This document shows positions 46,101-54,716 of a DNA stretch of 64,000 bases, piece after piece. Made by a program: the position numbers and the translations under genes. Each line of letters begins with the position of its first letter. Position 1 is the first letter of the stretch. This DNA is from Pandoraea norimbergensis (lineage in GTDB: Bacteria; Pseudomonadota; Gammaproteobacteria; Burkholderiales; Burkholderiaceae). A model generated the notes under the pieces. The model did not search any database. It was not told the origin of the DNA and worked only from the letters and a program-made list of their open reading frames with translations. The stretch spans positions 2,604,001 through 2,668,000 of the forward strand of contig NZ_CP013480.3 of the NCBI RefSeq assembly GCF_001465545.3, written 5' to 3'.

Positions 46101-47336
46101 TCACCGCGCGGCGCTTCGTTCCATCCACAGGCGATAGCGCCGCGTCTGACATGCCGTTGCGATCTGCTGCAAGATCAATGCCCTGAGTGGCGAGACGTCG
46201 GGTTTCGTCGTGCGCCCGGCGCTCAGCCGGTTGAGCTGGAACTTGACGACGGCCATGTTGGCCAGCGAGCCGAGTGTCTTGCTCTTCCACGTGATCGGGC
46301 GCAGATTCGGCTCGCTGTGTTTGCCATCCCGCCAATGACGGGGCAGCGCGGGGTCGATGGACAAGGCCGTGGCAATGCCGACCATCGCCACGCCGGAATC
46401 GATCACCTGCTCGGCCACGGTGCGACGCCGCACGCCCCCCGTGACCATCAGCGGCATGCGTGCCACGGCCGTGATATCTCGTGCAAATTCCAGAAAATAG
46501 GCTTCGCGGGCCAACGTGCGCCCGTCGCGCGCTTGCCCTTGCATCGCAGGCGCTTCATAACTTCCCCCGGAGAGTTCAACCAGATCGACACCCAGCGGGT
46601 TGAGCAACTCCACCACACGCTTGGCGTCGTCCGCGCTGAAGCCGCCGCGTTGAAAATCTGCCGAATTCAGTTTCACTGCTACCGCGAAGCCCGGGGACAC
46701 CACTTGTCGAACCGCCCGCACGACGTCGATCAGCAAGCGGGCACGATTCTCGAGGCTGCCGCCCCAAGCGTCCTGACGCTTGTTGGTCAGTGGCGAGAGA
46801 AACTGGCTGAGCAGATAGCCGTGTGCCGCATGAATCTGCACACCGTTGAAGCCAGCCTGCTCGGCAAGCTCGGCGCTGCGAACAAAGCGGGCCTGCACGT
46901 CGGCGATATCGGCCGGGGTCAATTCTCTAGGCACGGCGAAGCGCTTCGACAGCGAGCCGAGATCCAGCGCGACTGCCGACGGGGCAACCGTCGGCTGCCC
47001 GAGCGCCGATTGCATCTGCCGGCCCGGGTGGTTGAGTTGCATCCAGATCTGCGCACCTTGCGCGCGCGCCGTGTCCGCCCAGCGGCGAAAGCGTTCGAGG
47101 TGGGCGTCGTCTTGGAGCACAACGCCATTGGGGCCGGTCATGGCTTGCGCGTCGATCATGACGTTGCCCGTCAGGATCAGGCCCGCACCGCCGCGCGCCC
47201 ACGCATCATAAAGGCGCAACAGCGCGTCGGACGGCGCGTGGTCGGCGTCGGCCATGTTTTCTTCCATGGCGGCCTTGGCCAGCCGGTTCGGAATCGTGGT
47301 GCCGTTAGGCAAGGTAAGGGGGGTGAAGAGCTTCAT
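46101..47336 (-). CDS. NADH:flavin oxidoreductase, Old Yellow Enzyme family
   Basis: 411 residues. LFTPLTLPNGTTIPNRLAKAAM at the start (in parts), the substrate/FMN contacts in WMQLNHPGRQ, the FNGVQIHAAHGYLLSQFLSP signature and VTGGVRRR near the phosphate-binding end. These enzymes reduce activated alkenes or nitro compounds with FMN and NAD(P)H. The final 70 residues extend past the barrel. It is divergent from a MerR gene and has a MerR-type promoter, suggesting induction by an electrophile. Confidence 0.9.
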   Translation of the reverse strand: MKLFTPLTLPNGTTIPNRLAKAAMEENMADADHAPSDALLRLYDAWARGGAGLILTGNVMIDAQAMTGPNGVVLQDDAHLERFRRWADTARAQGAQIWMQLNHPGRQMQSALGQPTVAPSAVALDLGSLSKRFAVPRELTPADIADVQARFVRSAELAEQAGFNGVQIHAAHGYLLSQFLSPLTNKRQDAWGGSLENRARLLIDVVRAVRQVVSPGFAVAVKLNSADFQRGGFSADDAKRVVELLNPLGVDLVELSGGSYEAPAMQGQARDGRTLAREAYFLEFARDITAVARMPLMVTGGVRRRTVAEQVIDSGVAMVGIATALSIDPALPRHWRDGKHSEPNLRPITWKSKTLGSLANMAVVKFQLNRLSAGRTTKPDVSPLRALILQQIATACQTRRYRLWMERSAAR

Positions 47337-47366
47337 CGCGTCGCTTCCTCAGTTGACGATGAGGGG

Positions 47367-47397
47367 ACGATAACCTTAAAGTAAGCTTTAATGTCAA
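47367..47397 (-). promoter_or_regulatory. MerR-type promoter and operator for the OYE-type gene
   Basis: On the minus strand TTGACA (47397-47392) and TATCGT (47372-47367) are separated by 19 bp, the lengthened spacer of MerR-activated promoters. The palindrome TTAAAG-TAAG-CTTTAA (47376-47391) fills that spacer. Confidence 0.65.
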
Positions 47398-47414
47398 GTG
47401 CCCGGAGGCGGATG

Positions 47415-47864
47415 ATGAAAATTGGTGAACTGGCCAAAGTCAGCGGCTTGGCGGCGTCGAAGATCCGCTTTTACGAGGCCGAGGGGCTGCTGCCCGACGC
47501 GCAACGGCAGGCCAACGGCTACCGCGATTACGGCGACGATGCGCTCACGAGGCTCGATATCATTCGCCGCGCCCAGAATGCAGGCTTTTCGCTAGACGAG
47601 ATTCGGGCGATTGTGCCGCCCGATCTCAGCGCATGGCCGCACGACTTACTGCTCGACGTGTTACGCCGCAAGGTCAGCGAGATCGAGCAGTTGGAACAGA
47701 GTCTCGCGCAGAGCAAACACAACATTTCGGCGCTAATCGCCGCGATCGAGCAGCGTGGGGAAGGGGAGGGTTGTGGGGAGGCGGCGCAGCGCGTGTTGAC
47801 GTCGTTGCGCAATACCCCGGTGGAACCGCCGCTCACGAACGGACGGGCACGCAAGCGGGCATGA
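47415..47864 (+). CDS. MerR-family regulator
   Basis: 149 residues from ATG 47415, six bases after GGAGG; an ATG three bases upstream is too close. Winged-helix MKIGELAKVSGLAASKIRFYEAEGLL, then DIIRRAQNAGFSLDEI and a dimerisation coiled coil (LRRKVSEIEQLEQSLAQSKH). Few Cys, so it is not an obvious metal sensor; a drug or electrophile sensor like SoxR/NmlR-type proteins without cluster is possible. Controls the divergent OYE-type gene through 47367-47397. Confidence 0.88.
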   Translation: MKIGELAKVSGLAASKIRFYEAEGLLPDAQRQANGYRDYGDDALTRLDIIRRAQNAGFSLDEIRAIVPPDLSAWPHDLLLDVLRRKVSEIEQLEQSLAQSKHNISALIAAIEQRGEGEGCGEAAQRVLTSLRNTPVEPPLTNGRARKRA

Positions 47865-47982
47865 GACGCCTGCTGGGGGGATTGTGCCAACGCGATCGAC
47901 GCCGCGACCTATGATGAATTGGGAGCTGGTTTTGCAACGGTTTCCGTTTCGCGGGTGAGCCGATACCAATTCTGATGACGAG

Positions 47983-48004
47983 ACGCCCGCAGGAGGCGTT
48001 TTTT
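47983..48004 (+). promoter_or_regulatory. Terminator-like hairpin containing the Shine-Dalgarno of the next gene
   Basis: ACGCC (47983-47987) and GGCGT (47995-47999) form a short stem followed by six T. The ribosome-binding AGGAGG (47991-47996) lies in the loop and 3' arm, nine bases before the ATG at 48006. It may both end MerR transcripts and limit translation of the SPFH gene. Confidence 0.5.
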
Positions 48005-48005
48005 C

Positions 48006-48875
48006 ATGAATCCGATCACATCGTTTCTCGTACTGGTTCTCCTGCTGATGGGCGCGGCGACAGGTGCGTATGTCAGTCCCTATCTGGCGGCGTGTTTCGT
48101 CGTCGCGGCCATGCTGCTCGCGTCCACGTTGAAGATGGCCAACGCGTGGCAGAAGTTCGTCATTTTGCGTGCCGGCAAACTTCAGAGCGTGAAGGGCCCC
48201 GGGTTGTTCATGATTCTGCCGGTCGTCGACAACGTGACCGCCATCATCGATACCCGCATTCAAACCACGGCGTTCAACGCGGAACAGGCGCTGACGAAAG
48301 ACACGGTGCCGGTGAACGTCGACGCCATCATCTTCTGGCACGTGCACGACGCCGAGCGGGCGGCGCTCGCGATCACGGATTACCGGCAGGCAATCGACCG
48401 GGTCGCACAGACGTCGCTGCGCGAGATGATCGGGGCGTCGATGCTGTCGTCGCTGCTTTCGGACAGAAAGGCCTCGGACGAGCAATTGCGCGCCGATATC
48501 AGCGCTAAAACGGCAGCATGGGGGATTGCGGTGATTTCGGTGGAAGTGCGGGACGTCGCAATTCCCGTGGCGCTTCAGGATGCAATGTCCAGACAGGCGC
48601 AGGCCGAGCGGGAGAAGCAGGCTCGTATGATTCTCGGGTCGGCGGAAGCGGTTATTGCGGCACGTTTTGTCGAAGCCGCGACGATCTACGAAGGTCACCC
48701 GCAGGCGTTGCAATTACGCGCGATGAACATCATCTACGAGACCACCAAGGAGCGCGGGGCCACCATCCTGATGCCGTCATCGATGGTCGACAGCATGAAC
48801 CCGGCAGTGCTGGCCTTCGCGGTTGGCAGTACCGATCCGTCTACGACCGCACCGACGTTGAAGACGGCAGCTTGA
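48006..48875 (+). CDS. SPFH/Band-7 slipin-like membrane protein
   Basis: 289 residues. Two N-terminal hydrophobic segments (about 5-45), then an SPFH domain (ANAWQKFVILRAGKLQSVKGPGLFMILP in parts, TKDTVPVNVDAIIFWHVHD, AAWGIAVISVEVRDVAIP) and a short coiled coil (QAEREKQARMILGSAEAVIAA). This pattern is that of slipins/stomatins, which build membrane microdomains. No NfeD partner gene is adjacent. Strong AGGAGG ribosome site. Confidence 0.88.
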   Translation: MNPITSFLVLVLLLMGAATGAYVSPYLAACFVVAAMLLASTLKMANAWQKFVILRAGKLQSVKGPGLFMILPVVDNVTAIIDTRIQTTAFNAEQALTKDTVPVNVDAIIFWHVHDAERAALAITDYRQAIDRVAQTSLREMIGASMLSSLLSDRKASDEQLRADISAKTAAWGIAVISVEVRDVAIPVALQDAMSRQAQAEREKQARMILGSAEAVIAARFVEAATIYEGHPQALQLRAMNIIYETTKERGATILMPSSMVDSMNPAVLAFAVGSTDPSTTAPTLKTAA

Positions 48876-48895
48876 TCGTTGGACGTGATGAGCGA

Positions 48896-49615
48896 TCAGG
48901 TGGCGATCGTATCGGGGAGAAGTCGTGTGAATTCGCGTCTGACCACGCTGTAGCACTCGCAGACGCGCTTCTCGAGACCGTCCCGATCAAGCACCTTGAT
49001 ATGGCCGTGGCTGTATTGAATCAGCCCCGCCGTCTGGAGTTTCAGCGCGGCTTCGGTGACGCCGGAGCGGCGTACGCCGAGCATGTTGGCGATCAATTCC
49101 TGCGTCATCTGAAGCTCGTTGGACGGCAGGAGATCGAGGCTCAGCAAGAGCCAGCGGCAGAGTTGCTGATCGATGGAGTGATGGCGGTTGCAGACTGCGG
49201 TCTGGGCCATTTGCGTGATCAACGTCTGCGTGTAACGCAGCAGCAGTCGTTGCAACGGCCCGGCCCGTTTGAATTCGTCTTTAAGTACTCGCGCGCTGAG
49301 GCGGTAGGCGTAACCGGCACTTTGCACGATGGCGCGGCTCGGCGTGGTTTCACCGCCCATAAATAGCGCGATACCGATCAGTCCGTCGTTGCCCACGATG
49401 GCGATCTCGGCGGAGGCGCCGTCTTCCATGACATAGAGCAGGGAAACAATGGAGGTCGTTGGGAAATAGACGTGGGCCAACTGATCGCCGGACTCGTAAA
49501 TCACCTTGCCAAGCGGCATCTCAACCAACATCAGTTCAGGCGCAATCCGGTTCCACTCGTTCGGAGGCAGCACAGCCAGCAGACGGTTCGCACCCTGATT
49601 CGGTTGCGGCGACAT
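48896..49615 (-). CDS. Crp/Fnr-family transcription regulator
   Basis: 239 residues: N-terminal cyclic-nucleotide-type beta-roll (MPLGKVIYESGDQLAHVYFP) and a C-terminal winged helix (TQELIANMLGVRRSGVTEAALKL). It lacks the Fnr Cys cluster and the residues of Crp that bind cAMP, placing it in the broad unassigned Crp/Fnr group often involved in oxidative or phosphate stress. Stop is convergent with the SPFH gene. Confidence 0.87.
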   Translation of the reverse strand: MSPQPNQGANRLLAVLPPNEWNRIAPELMLVEMPLGKVIYESGDQLAHVYFPTTSIVSLLYVMEDGASAEIAIVGNDGLIGIALFMGGETTPSRAIVQSAGYAYRLSARVLKDEFKRAGPLQRLLLRYTQTLITQMAQTAVCNRHHSIDQQLCRWLLLSLDLLPSNELQMTQELIANMLGVRRSGVTEAALKLQTAGLIQYSHGHIKVLDRDGLEKRVCECYSVVRREFTRLLPDTIAT

Positions 49616-49749
49616 TCGTATTCCCCTTCATGAACGCAAGCGGGTTCATGCCTGTGCATTCTTGTCTGCCAGCGTGGGCATGTCAATCCTGCGTATACCG
49701 CCGGTCTCGCTGAACCGGCGCTGTCAACGCCGCCTCTTCCCCATGACCG

Positions 49750-50871
49750 TCACGCCAGCCGATAGACCTTCGCTACCGTCTCACGGAACAGTGCGGCGCG
49801 TTCCGTGGGGCTGGCTTGTGCCGTCAGGCGCTTGAAGGCGTTCCAGCCGTTGTTGAACGTGTACGACCCCTTGTCGACCGGGAAGTTGCTCTCGAACATG
49901 CAGCGATCGGCGCCAAACGCTTCGATACAGGTGTGCATCCATGGCTTCCACGCTTCGGCGAGTGCTTCCGATGACGGTGAGCGTTCCCCCTTCTCGAAAT
50001 CGAAGCCGTTGATCCGCATCCCCAGCCCGCCAACTTTCACGTAGACGTTCGGCAACTGCGCCAACTCGCGCATCGAACGTGACCACCGCGTGAAGACTTC
50101 TTCACGTGCGTTCTCATAGCTGGCAATCCGCACCACGCCGCCGCAATGGTTGATGACGAAAGGCGTTTCCGGATATGCCTTTGCCAGATCGAACAACTCC
50201 GGCAACTGCGGGAAGAACAGCCACGCGTCGTACGACAAACCCAGCGGCCCCAACTGCGCCACACCGGCGCGGTAGTCCTTGTCGAGCAACAGCCCACGCG
50301 GTGCTGCGGAGAGCGGATTGACCAGCGTCTGGTCCGCGTCCCACGTCACCAGATGCCGCACACCCTTGAAGCGGCCTTGTCCCACGGCAAGGTGGGCTTC
50401 CAGTACTTCACGCACCGCAGCCCCACGTCGCAAATCGGCATACCCGACCATGCCCTGCGCCACACGCGGCGCGGCATGTTGCAATGGCGCCGTGATCTCT
50501 GCGACGTACTGCGTCTCACCGACCGGACGCAGCGCCTCCGGTCCCGACTGCCGATATCGCGTCAGCGCCTGCATGAACACCGAAGCCGTGATGTTGTGCC
50601 CGCCGCGTGCGTCTTCCAGATACTCGTCGAGCAGGTAGATCCAGCCCGGGCGCTCGTAGAAATGGTGATGCGCATCGATGATGGGCATCGCGGGCTCAAG
50701 GGCCGCTTCGTTGCCCGCGGCCAGCCATTCGGCGCGCACGGGCAGATAGTTGCTGGTCGCCGGCATGGGGCGGGATTCCTCTTTTGCGAAAACACGGGTG
50801 GCCGACAGTGCCGCCGACGCCGCTGCGACCTGCAAGAGCTTGCGGCGTGCCGGTGATTGAATACTGCGCAT
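49750..50871 (-). CDS. Exported amidohydrolase-2 (PDC-hydrolase/LigI-like)
   Basis: 373 residues from ATG 50871, which shares its first base with the stop of the MFS gene. A twin-arginine-like signal (ARRKLLQVAAASAAL) precedes the metal-dependent hydrolase domain: HHH at 68-70 in IIDAHHHFYERPGW, HCGG in INHCGGVVR, FESNFPVDK with the catalytic Asp. Relatives hydrolyse lactones or decarboxylate aromatic acids, usually in the cytoplasm, so export is unusual. It ends the four-gene operon. Confidence 0.85.
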   Translation of the reverse strand: MRSIQSPARRKLLQVAAASAALSATRVFAKEESRPMPATSNYLPVRAEWLAAGNEAALEPAMPIIDAHHHFYERPGWIYLLDEYLEDARGGHNITASVFMQALTRYRQSGPEALRPVGETQYVAEITAPLQHAAPRVAQGMVGYADLRRGAAVREVLEAHLAVGQGRFKGVRHLVTWDADQTLVNPLSAAPRGLLLDKDYRAGVAQLGPLGLSYDAWLFFPQLPELFDLAKAYPETPFVINHCGGVVRIASYENAREEVFTRWSRSMRELAQLPNVYVKVGGLGMRINGFDFEKGERSPSSEALAEAWKPWMHTCIEAFGADRCMFESNFPVDKGSYTFNNGWNAFKRLTAQASPTERAALFRETVAKVYRLA

Positions 50872-52181
50872 TATTTCTCCTCCTGCGGAAACGCGAACAA
50901 TGCGAGTGTGAGCAACGTGGTGACGCCGAGCACGATCGACAGACCCAGCATGCCTGCCGTGAACGTGCCGAAGCTGTCCTTCAGATAACCCACGAGATAC
51001 GGTCCCGCAAAGCCGCCCAAGGCACCGATCGAATTGATGAGGGCGAGCCCGCCCGCAGCTGCCTGACCCGACAGGAATCGTGCCGGCAGCGTGAAGAAGA
51101 TCGTGCGTCCTGCGATGGTGCCGATCAGCGCAAGCGTGATGCCGGTCATGGCAGGCAGGAGCTGATTGAAATAGGTCGACACGCCCAACGCGACCGCACC
51201 GATCAGCAACCCGGCCGCCAGATTCGCGATGTGCCCGCCGCGACGGTCCACACGCTTGGCCCACCACAGCAGCGCAATCGTCGCGAAGAAGTACGGCACC
51301 GCCGAGAGCCAGCCCGTCTGTGTCACGCTCATGCCGTGCGCCTTGAGCATCTGCGGCAGCCAGATACCGATGCCGTACGAACCCATCGTGAAGCCGAACG
51401 AGATCGAGGCGAGCAGGTAGACACGCACGTCTTTGAGCGCCGCGCCAAAGTCCTTCTTTTTCTTGCTCGCCGAGCCCTCGCGTTCGAAGGCTTGTTGCAG
51501 CGCCTGTCGCTCGTCAGGTGTGAGCCACTTAGCGTCGGCAGGCTTGTCCGCGAGAAGCTTCAACACAAGATAGCCAAGCAGACACGCCGGCAAGCCCTCG
51601 ATGATGAACATCCACTTCCAGCCCGCGAGACCGAGCATTCCGTCCATTTGCAGCAGCCACGTCGACAACGGGCCACCGACCAGTGACGACAGCGGTGTGG
51701 ACACCGTGAACCACGCGAGCACCCGCGTGCGGTAGTTCGCGGGAAACCAGACCGCAAGGAAGAAAATCACACCGGGAAAGAAGCCGGCTTCGCCAATGCC
51801 CAGCAACAAGCGAATCACATAGAAGCTCATCGGGCCGGTAGCGAGCGCCGTGGCCGCCGCGAAGATGCCCCACGTGATCATGATCCGCGCCAGCCAGCGG
51901 CGCGCGCCGAAGCGATAGAGCGCGAGATTGCTCGGCACTTCGCAAAGGCAGTAACCGGCAAACATGATGCCCGCGCCCCAACCGAATTGCGTGGCCGTCA
52001 GGCCGAGATCGCGATTCATCGTGAGCGCGGCGAACCCCACGCTGGTGCGGTCCAGATAGTTGAAGAAATAGGCGAGGGCAAGCAACGGAATGAAGCGCCA
52101 CGCGGCTTTTTGCACGGCGCGCTGTTCCAGGGAGTCGCCCAGCGGCATAGCCGCCGGTGTCGTACGGGATAACGAGGTCAT
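50871..52181 (-). CDS. MFS carrier, anion:cation symporter (ACS) family
   Basis: 436 residues from ATG 52181 with GGAGA upstream; the earlier Met at 52232 has no ribosome site. Twelve membrane helices, YFFNYLDRTSVGFAAL and the WFPANYRTRVLAWFTV loop are typical of the ACS family (4-hydroxyphenylacetate, phthalate or tartrate carriers). Organic-anion uptake for the operon is the most likely role. Confidence 0.9.
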   Translation of the reverse strand: MTSLSRTTPAAMPLGDSLEQRAVQKAAWRFIPLLALAYFFNYLDRTSVGFAALTMNRDLGLTATQFGWGAGIMFAGYCLCEVPSNLALYRFGARRWLARIMITWGIFAAATALATGPMSFYVIRLLLGIGEAGFFPGVIFFLAVWFPANYRTRVLAWFTVSTPLSSLVGGPLSTWLLQMDGMLGLAGWKWMFIIEGLPACLLGYLVLKLLADKPADAKWLTPDERQALQQAFEREGSASKKKKDFGAALKDVRVYLLASISFGFTMGSYGIGIWLPQMLKAHGMSVTQTGWLSAVPYFFATIALLWWAKRVDRRGGHIANLAAGLLIGAVALGVSTYFNQLLPAMTGITLALIGTIAGRTIFFTLPARFLSGQAAAGGLALINSIGALGGFAGPYLVGYLKDSFGTFTAGMLGLSIVLGVTTLLTLALFAFPQEEK

Positions 52182-52272
52182 GGTTGTCTCCTGCATATTG
52201 CCGGACGTGCGTGCCGCTATTGCGGTCGGCACGGCCCGGCGTTCTTGTGTGTCACTTCACGAAATCAGGGGT

Positions 52273-53553
52273 TCAGGCGCTGGCAAGTTCAGTCGGGGAC
52301 GGTGACGCGGCCGACAGGTCGTCGGCATGCGACGTGGCGCAGCGCACGACACCGGCATCGGCAAGTCGCTCGATGTCGTCGGGCGAGTAGCCCAGTTGAG
52401 TCAGCAACGCCTGTGTGTCTTGCCCAAGCGAAGGCGGCGCGGCGCGCAGTGGCAACCGCTCGCCCGCCAGCGTGATCGGCAGCAGCGCGGTGCGCGTTGT
52501 GACCGATTCCCCTGAGGCACTCGCGTCGGGGGGCAACGTGACTTCAGCCAGACCGCCGGTGGCCAGCAAATGCGGATCGTCGAACAGCGCTTGCGGTTTC
52601 GTGATCGGCGCGTACGGCAACCCGGCGCGCTCGAAGACGGCGCCAATGTGCGCCGCGCTGAACGCTTCCATATGCTGGCGGAGTTGCGGCATCAGCCACT
52701 CACGCGCCTGCACACGCTGGTTGTTCGTGGCGAGCCGTTCGTCCGCTTTGAACGCGGGCAAGCCGAATGCGTCGCAGAACAGTGCCCATTGCGTATCGGA
52801 GACCACCGCCAGAAAGATCTGTTCGCCATCCTTGACGGTGAAGACGTCGTACACCGCCCACGCGGAAATGCGGCTCGGCATCGGTGCGGCGGGGCGCCCA
52901 GTCACGGCGAACTGCATCATGTGCTGCGCCATCAGGAAGACGTTGTTCTCGAACAGCGCGCTCTGCACTTCCTGTCCTTGGCCAGTGCGCTCGCGCTGCG
53001 CCAATGCTGCCATCGCGCCGATTGCCCCGAACATGCCGCCCATGACATCGTTGACGCTGGCACCAGCTCGCAACGGTTTGCCTTCCGGCCCCGTCATGTA
53101 CGCCAGACCGCCCATCATCTGGACGACTTCGTCGAGCGCCGTGCGATGGTCGTACGGACCGGGCAAGAAGCCCTTGTGCGATACGTAGACGAGTCGCGGA
53201 TTGAGCCGGGAGAGCGTGTCGTAACCCAGCCCGAGCTTGTCCATCGTGCCGCTCTTGAAGTTCTCGCTGAAGACATCGGCATTGGCGAGCAACCGGTGCA
53301 CGATCTCCACGCCGCGTGGGTCTTTCAGATCGACGGCCAGACTCTTCTTGTTGCGATTGAACGTGCTGAAGAACCCCGCGCCGGACCCGCGCAGATTGCG
53401 GGTGCTGTCACCGGTGATCGGTTCGACCTTGATGACTTCGGCGCCGAGGTCGGCCAGCACCATGCCGCACGTCGGGCCCATCACCATGTGCGTCATCTCG
53501 ATGACGCGCACGCCGCTGTACGGCAACGATTGCTCGTTTTTTACACCGCTCAT
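52273..53553 (-). CDS. CaiB/BaiF-family CoA transferase
   Basis: 426 residues from ATG 53553. VRVIEMTHMVMGPTCGMVLAD, LGAEVIKVEP and NRNKKSLAVDLKDP mark the N-terminal CoA-binding fold; the catalytic Asp is expected in GASVNDVMGGMFG. The enzyme moves CoA from one acyl donor to a carboxylic acid. It overlaps the lyase gene by 4 bases, so activation followed by lyase cleavage is the probable sequence of steps. Confidence 0.9.
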   Translation of the reverse strand: MSGVKNEQSLPYSGVRVIEMTHMVMGPTCGMVLADLGAEVIKVEPITGDSTRNLRGSGAGFFSTFNRNKKSLAVDLKDPRGVEIVHRLLANADVFSENFKSGTMDKLGLGYDTLSRLNPRLVYVSHKGFLPGPYDHRTALDEVVQMMGGLAYMTGPEGKPLRAGASVNDVMGGMFGAIGAMAALAQRERTGQGQEVQSALFENNVFLMAQHMMQFAVTGRPAAPMPSRISAWAVYDVFTVKDGEQIFLAVVSDTQWALFCDAFGLPAFKADERLATNNQRVQAREWLMPQLRQHMEAFSAAHIGAVFERAGLPYAPITKPQALFDDPHLLATGGLAEVTLPPDASASGESVTTRTALLPITLAGERLPLRAAPPSLGQDTQALLTQLGYSPDDIERLADAGVVRCATSHADDLSAASPSPTELASA

Positions 53554-54536
53554 TGCGCATCTCCCAGCAAGCAGCCTTCCGGCTGCGGCGCGCTGGGGGC
53601 GCGTCCGTCGGCGTAGTGAAAACCCTTCGGCAGTCCGGCGTCCTGAACGTGGCCGTACAACGCCTCGCCCGGCAATGCCTCGGCCAGCACGGCACGCGCT
53701 GCGGCGAGCGCATCGACGTCGATGCCGGTGTCGTAGCCCATCGCTTCGAGCAGAAACACCAGATCTTCTGTCACGATGTTGCCCGTTGCGCCGGGCGCGT
53801 ACGGACATCCGCCAAGCCCGGCCTGACTCGCATCGATGGTCGTCACGCCGGCGTCGAGAGCAGCAACCACGTTGGCCAGCCCTTGGCCGCGCGTGTTGTG
53901 AAAGTGCGCGCCGCCCGCCTTGCTGCCGACTTCGGCCTGCAAGCGACGGAACATGCGGCGGACCTGCACTGGGTTGGCGTAGCCGCTGGTGTCCGACAAA
54001 CCCACTTCGTCGACACCGCACTCGGCCATGGCGAGACACATGCGCAGGGTCTGGTCATCGGTGACGGTGCCAGCGATCGTGCAGCCGAAGGCCACCGAAA
54101 CCCCAGCTTCGATTTCGATACCGGGGAAACGCGCGTCGCGCAGTGCCACGATTTCGCGCACGGCTTCGATCATCTGCGCCGTGGTCTTGCGGATGTTGGC
54201 CATCGAGTGCTCGTCGGTGACCGAGACGGGCAGCGTCAGCTTATGCACGCCGGCTTCGAATGCCGCTTGCGCGCCGCGCAGGTTCGGGGCGAGCACGGCC
54301 ACGCGAAGGCCGGGAATCGACAGGGCATGAGCGACGACGTCGTGGATGTCGGCCATCTGCGGCAACAACTTGGCCGGCACGAACGAGCCGACTTCAATTT
54401 CCTTGAGACCGGCGGCGGCGAGCGCAGAAATCCAGCGCAGCTTGGCGGCGGTCGGCATCACGCGCTTCAGACTTTGCAGTCCGTCGCGGGGGCCGACTTC
54501 GCTCACGAGGACTCGCGGGGCGGAAGATTGTGTCAT
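53550..54536 (-). CDS. HMG-CoA lyase-like enzyme
   Basis: 328 residues. VSEVGPRDGLQ with the catalytic Arg-Asp, AHFHNTRGQGLANV with metal His residues and AGLGGCPYAPGATGN with the catalytic Cys, all as in 3-hydroxy-3-methylglutaryl-CoA lyases. With a CoA transferase partner, the real substrate may be HMG-CoA, citramalyl-CoA or an aromatic-substituted analogue. First gene of the operon; its promoter holds the IclR palindromes. Confidence 0.9.
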   Translation of the reverse strand: MTQSSAPRVLVSEVGPRDGLQSLKRVMPTAAKLRWISALAAAGLKEIEVGSFVPAKLLPQMADIHDVVAHALSIPGLRVAVLAPNLRGAQAAFEAGVHKLTLPVSVTDEHSMANIRKTTAQMIEAVREIVALRDARFPGIEIEAGVSVAFGCTIAGTVTDDQTLRMCLAMAECGVDEVGLSDTSGYANPVQVRRMFRRLQAEVGSKAGGAHFHNTRGQGLANVVAALDAGVTTIDASQAGLGGCPYAPGATGNIVTEDLVFLLEAMGYDTGIDVDALAAARAVLAEALPGEALYGHVQDAGLPKGFHYADGRAPSAPQPEGCLLGDAQ

Positions 54537-54552
54537 TCGAAGACTCCTGTTA

Positions 54553-54589
54553 GTTCTATCTGAAAGAACTACGTTCTATTTGATAGAAC
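54553..54589. promoter_or_regulatory. Two 17-bp palindromic operators, likely for IclR
   Basis: GTTCTATCTGAAAGAAC (54553-54569) and GTTCTATTTGATAGAAC (54573-54589), 20 bp apart centre to centre. Both follow GTTCT-N7-AGAAC. They lie just upstream of the lyase-operon start at 54536, overlapping its promoter. Confidence 0.75.
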
Positions 54590-54656
54590 TATACGAGCAA
54601 CATCGGCCGTGTTTAAGTTGGGTAAACCCGTATTTTCCCTATTTTATGGAACTTGT

Positions 54657-54673
54657 GTTCTGCCCGACAGAAC
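54657..54673. promoter_or_regulatory. Third 17-bp palindromic operator
   Basis: GTTCTGCCCGACAGAAC, the same GTTCT-N7-AGAAC arrangement, 44 bases before the IclR start at 54717. Suggests the regulator controls its own gene as well as the divergent operon. Confidence 0.7.
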
Positions 54674-54716
54674 TGTAGAGTGGCCGCATTCAACGAATTC
54701 ATGAAAGGGAACACGA

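Noticed and set aside
53552..54563. A 336-codon plus-strand frame opposite the HMG-CoA-lyase-like gene
   Set aside because: The minus strand carries all catalytic motifs of the lyase family, so the other frame is a shadow.
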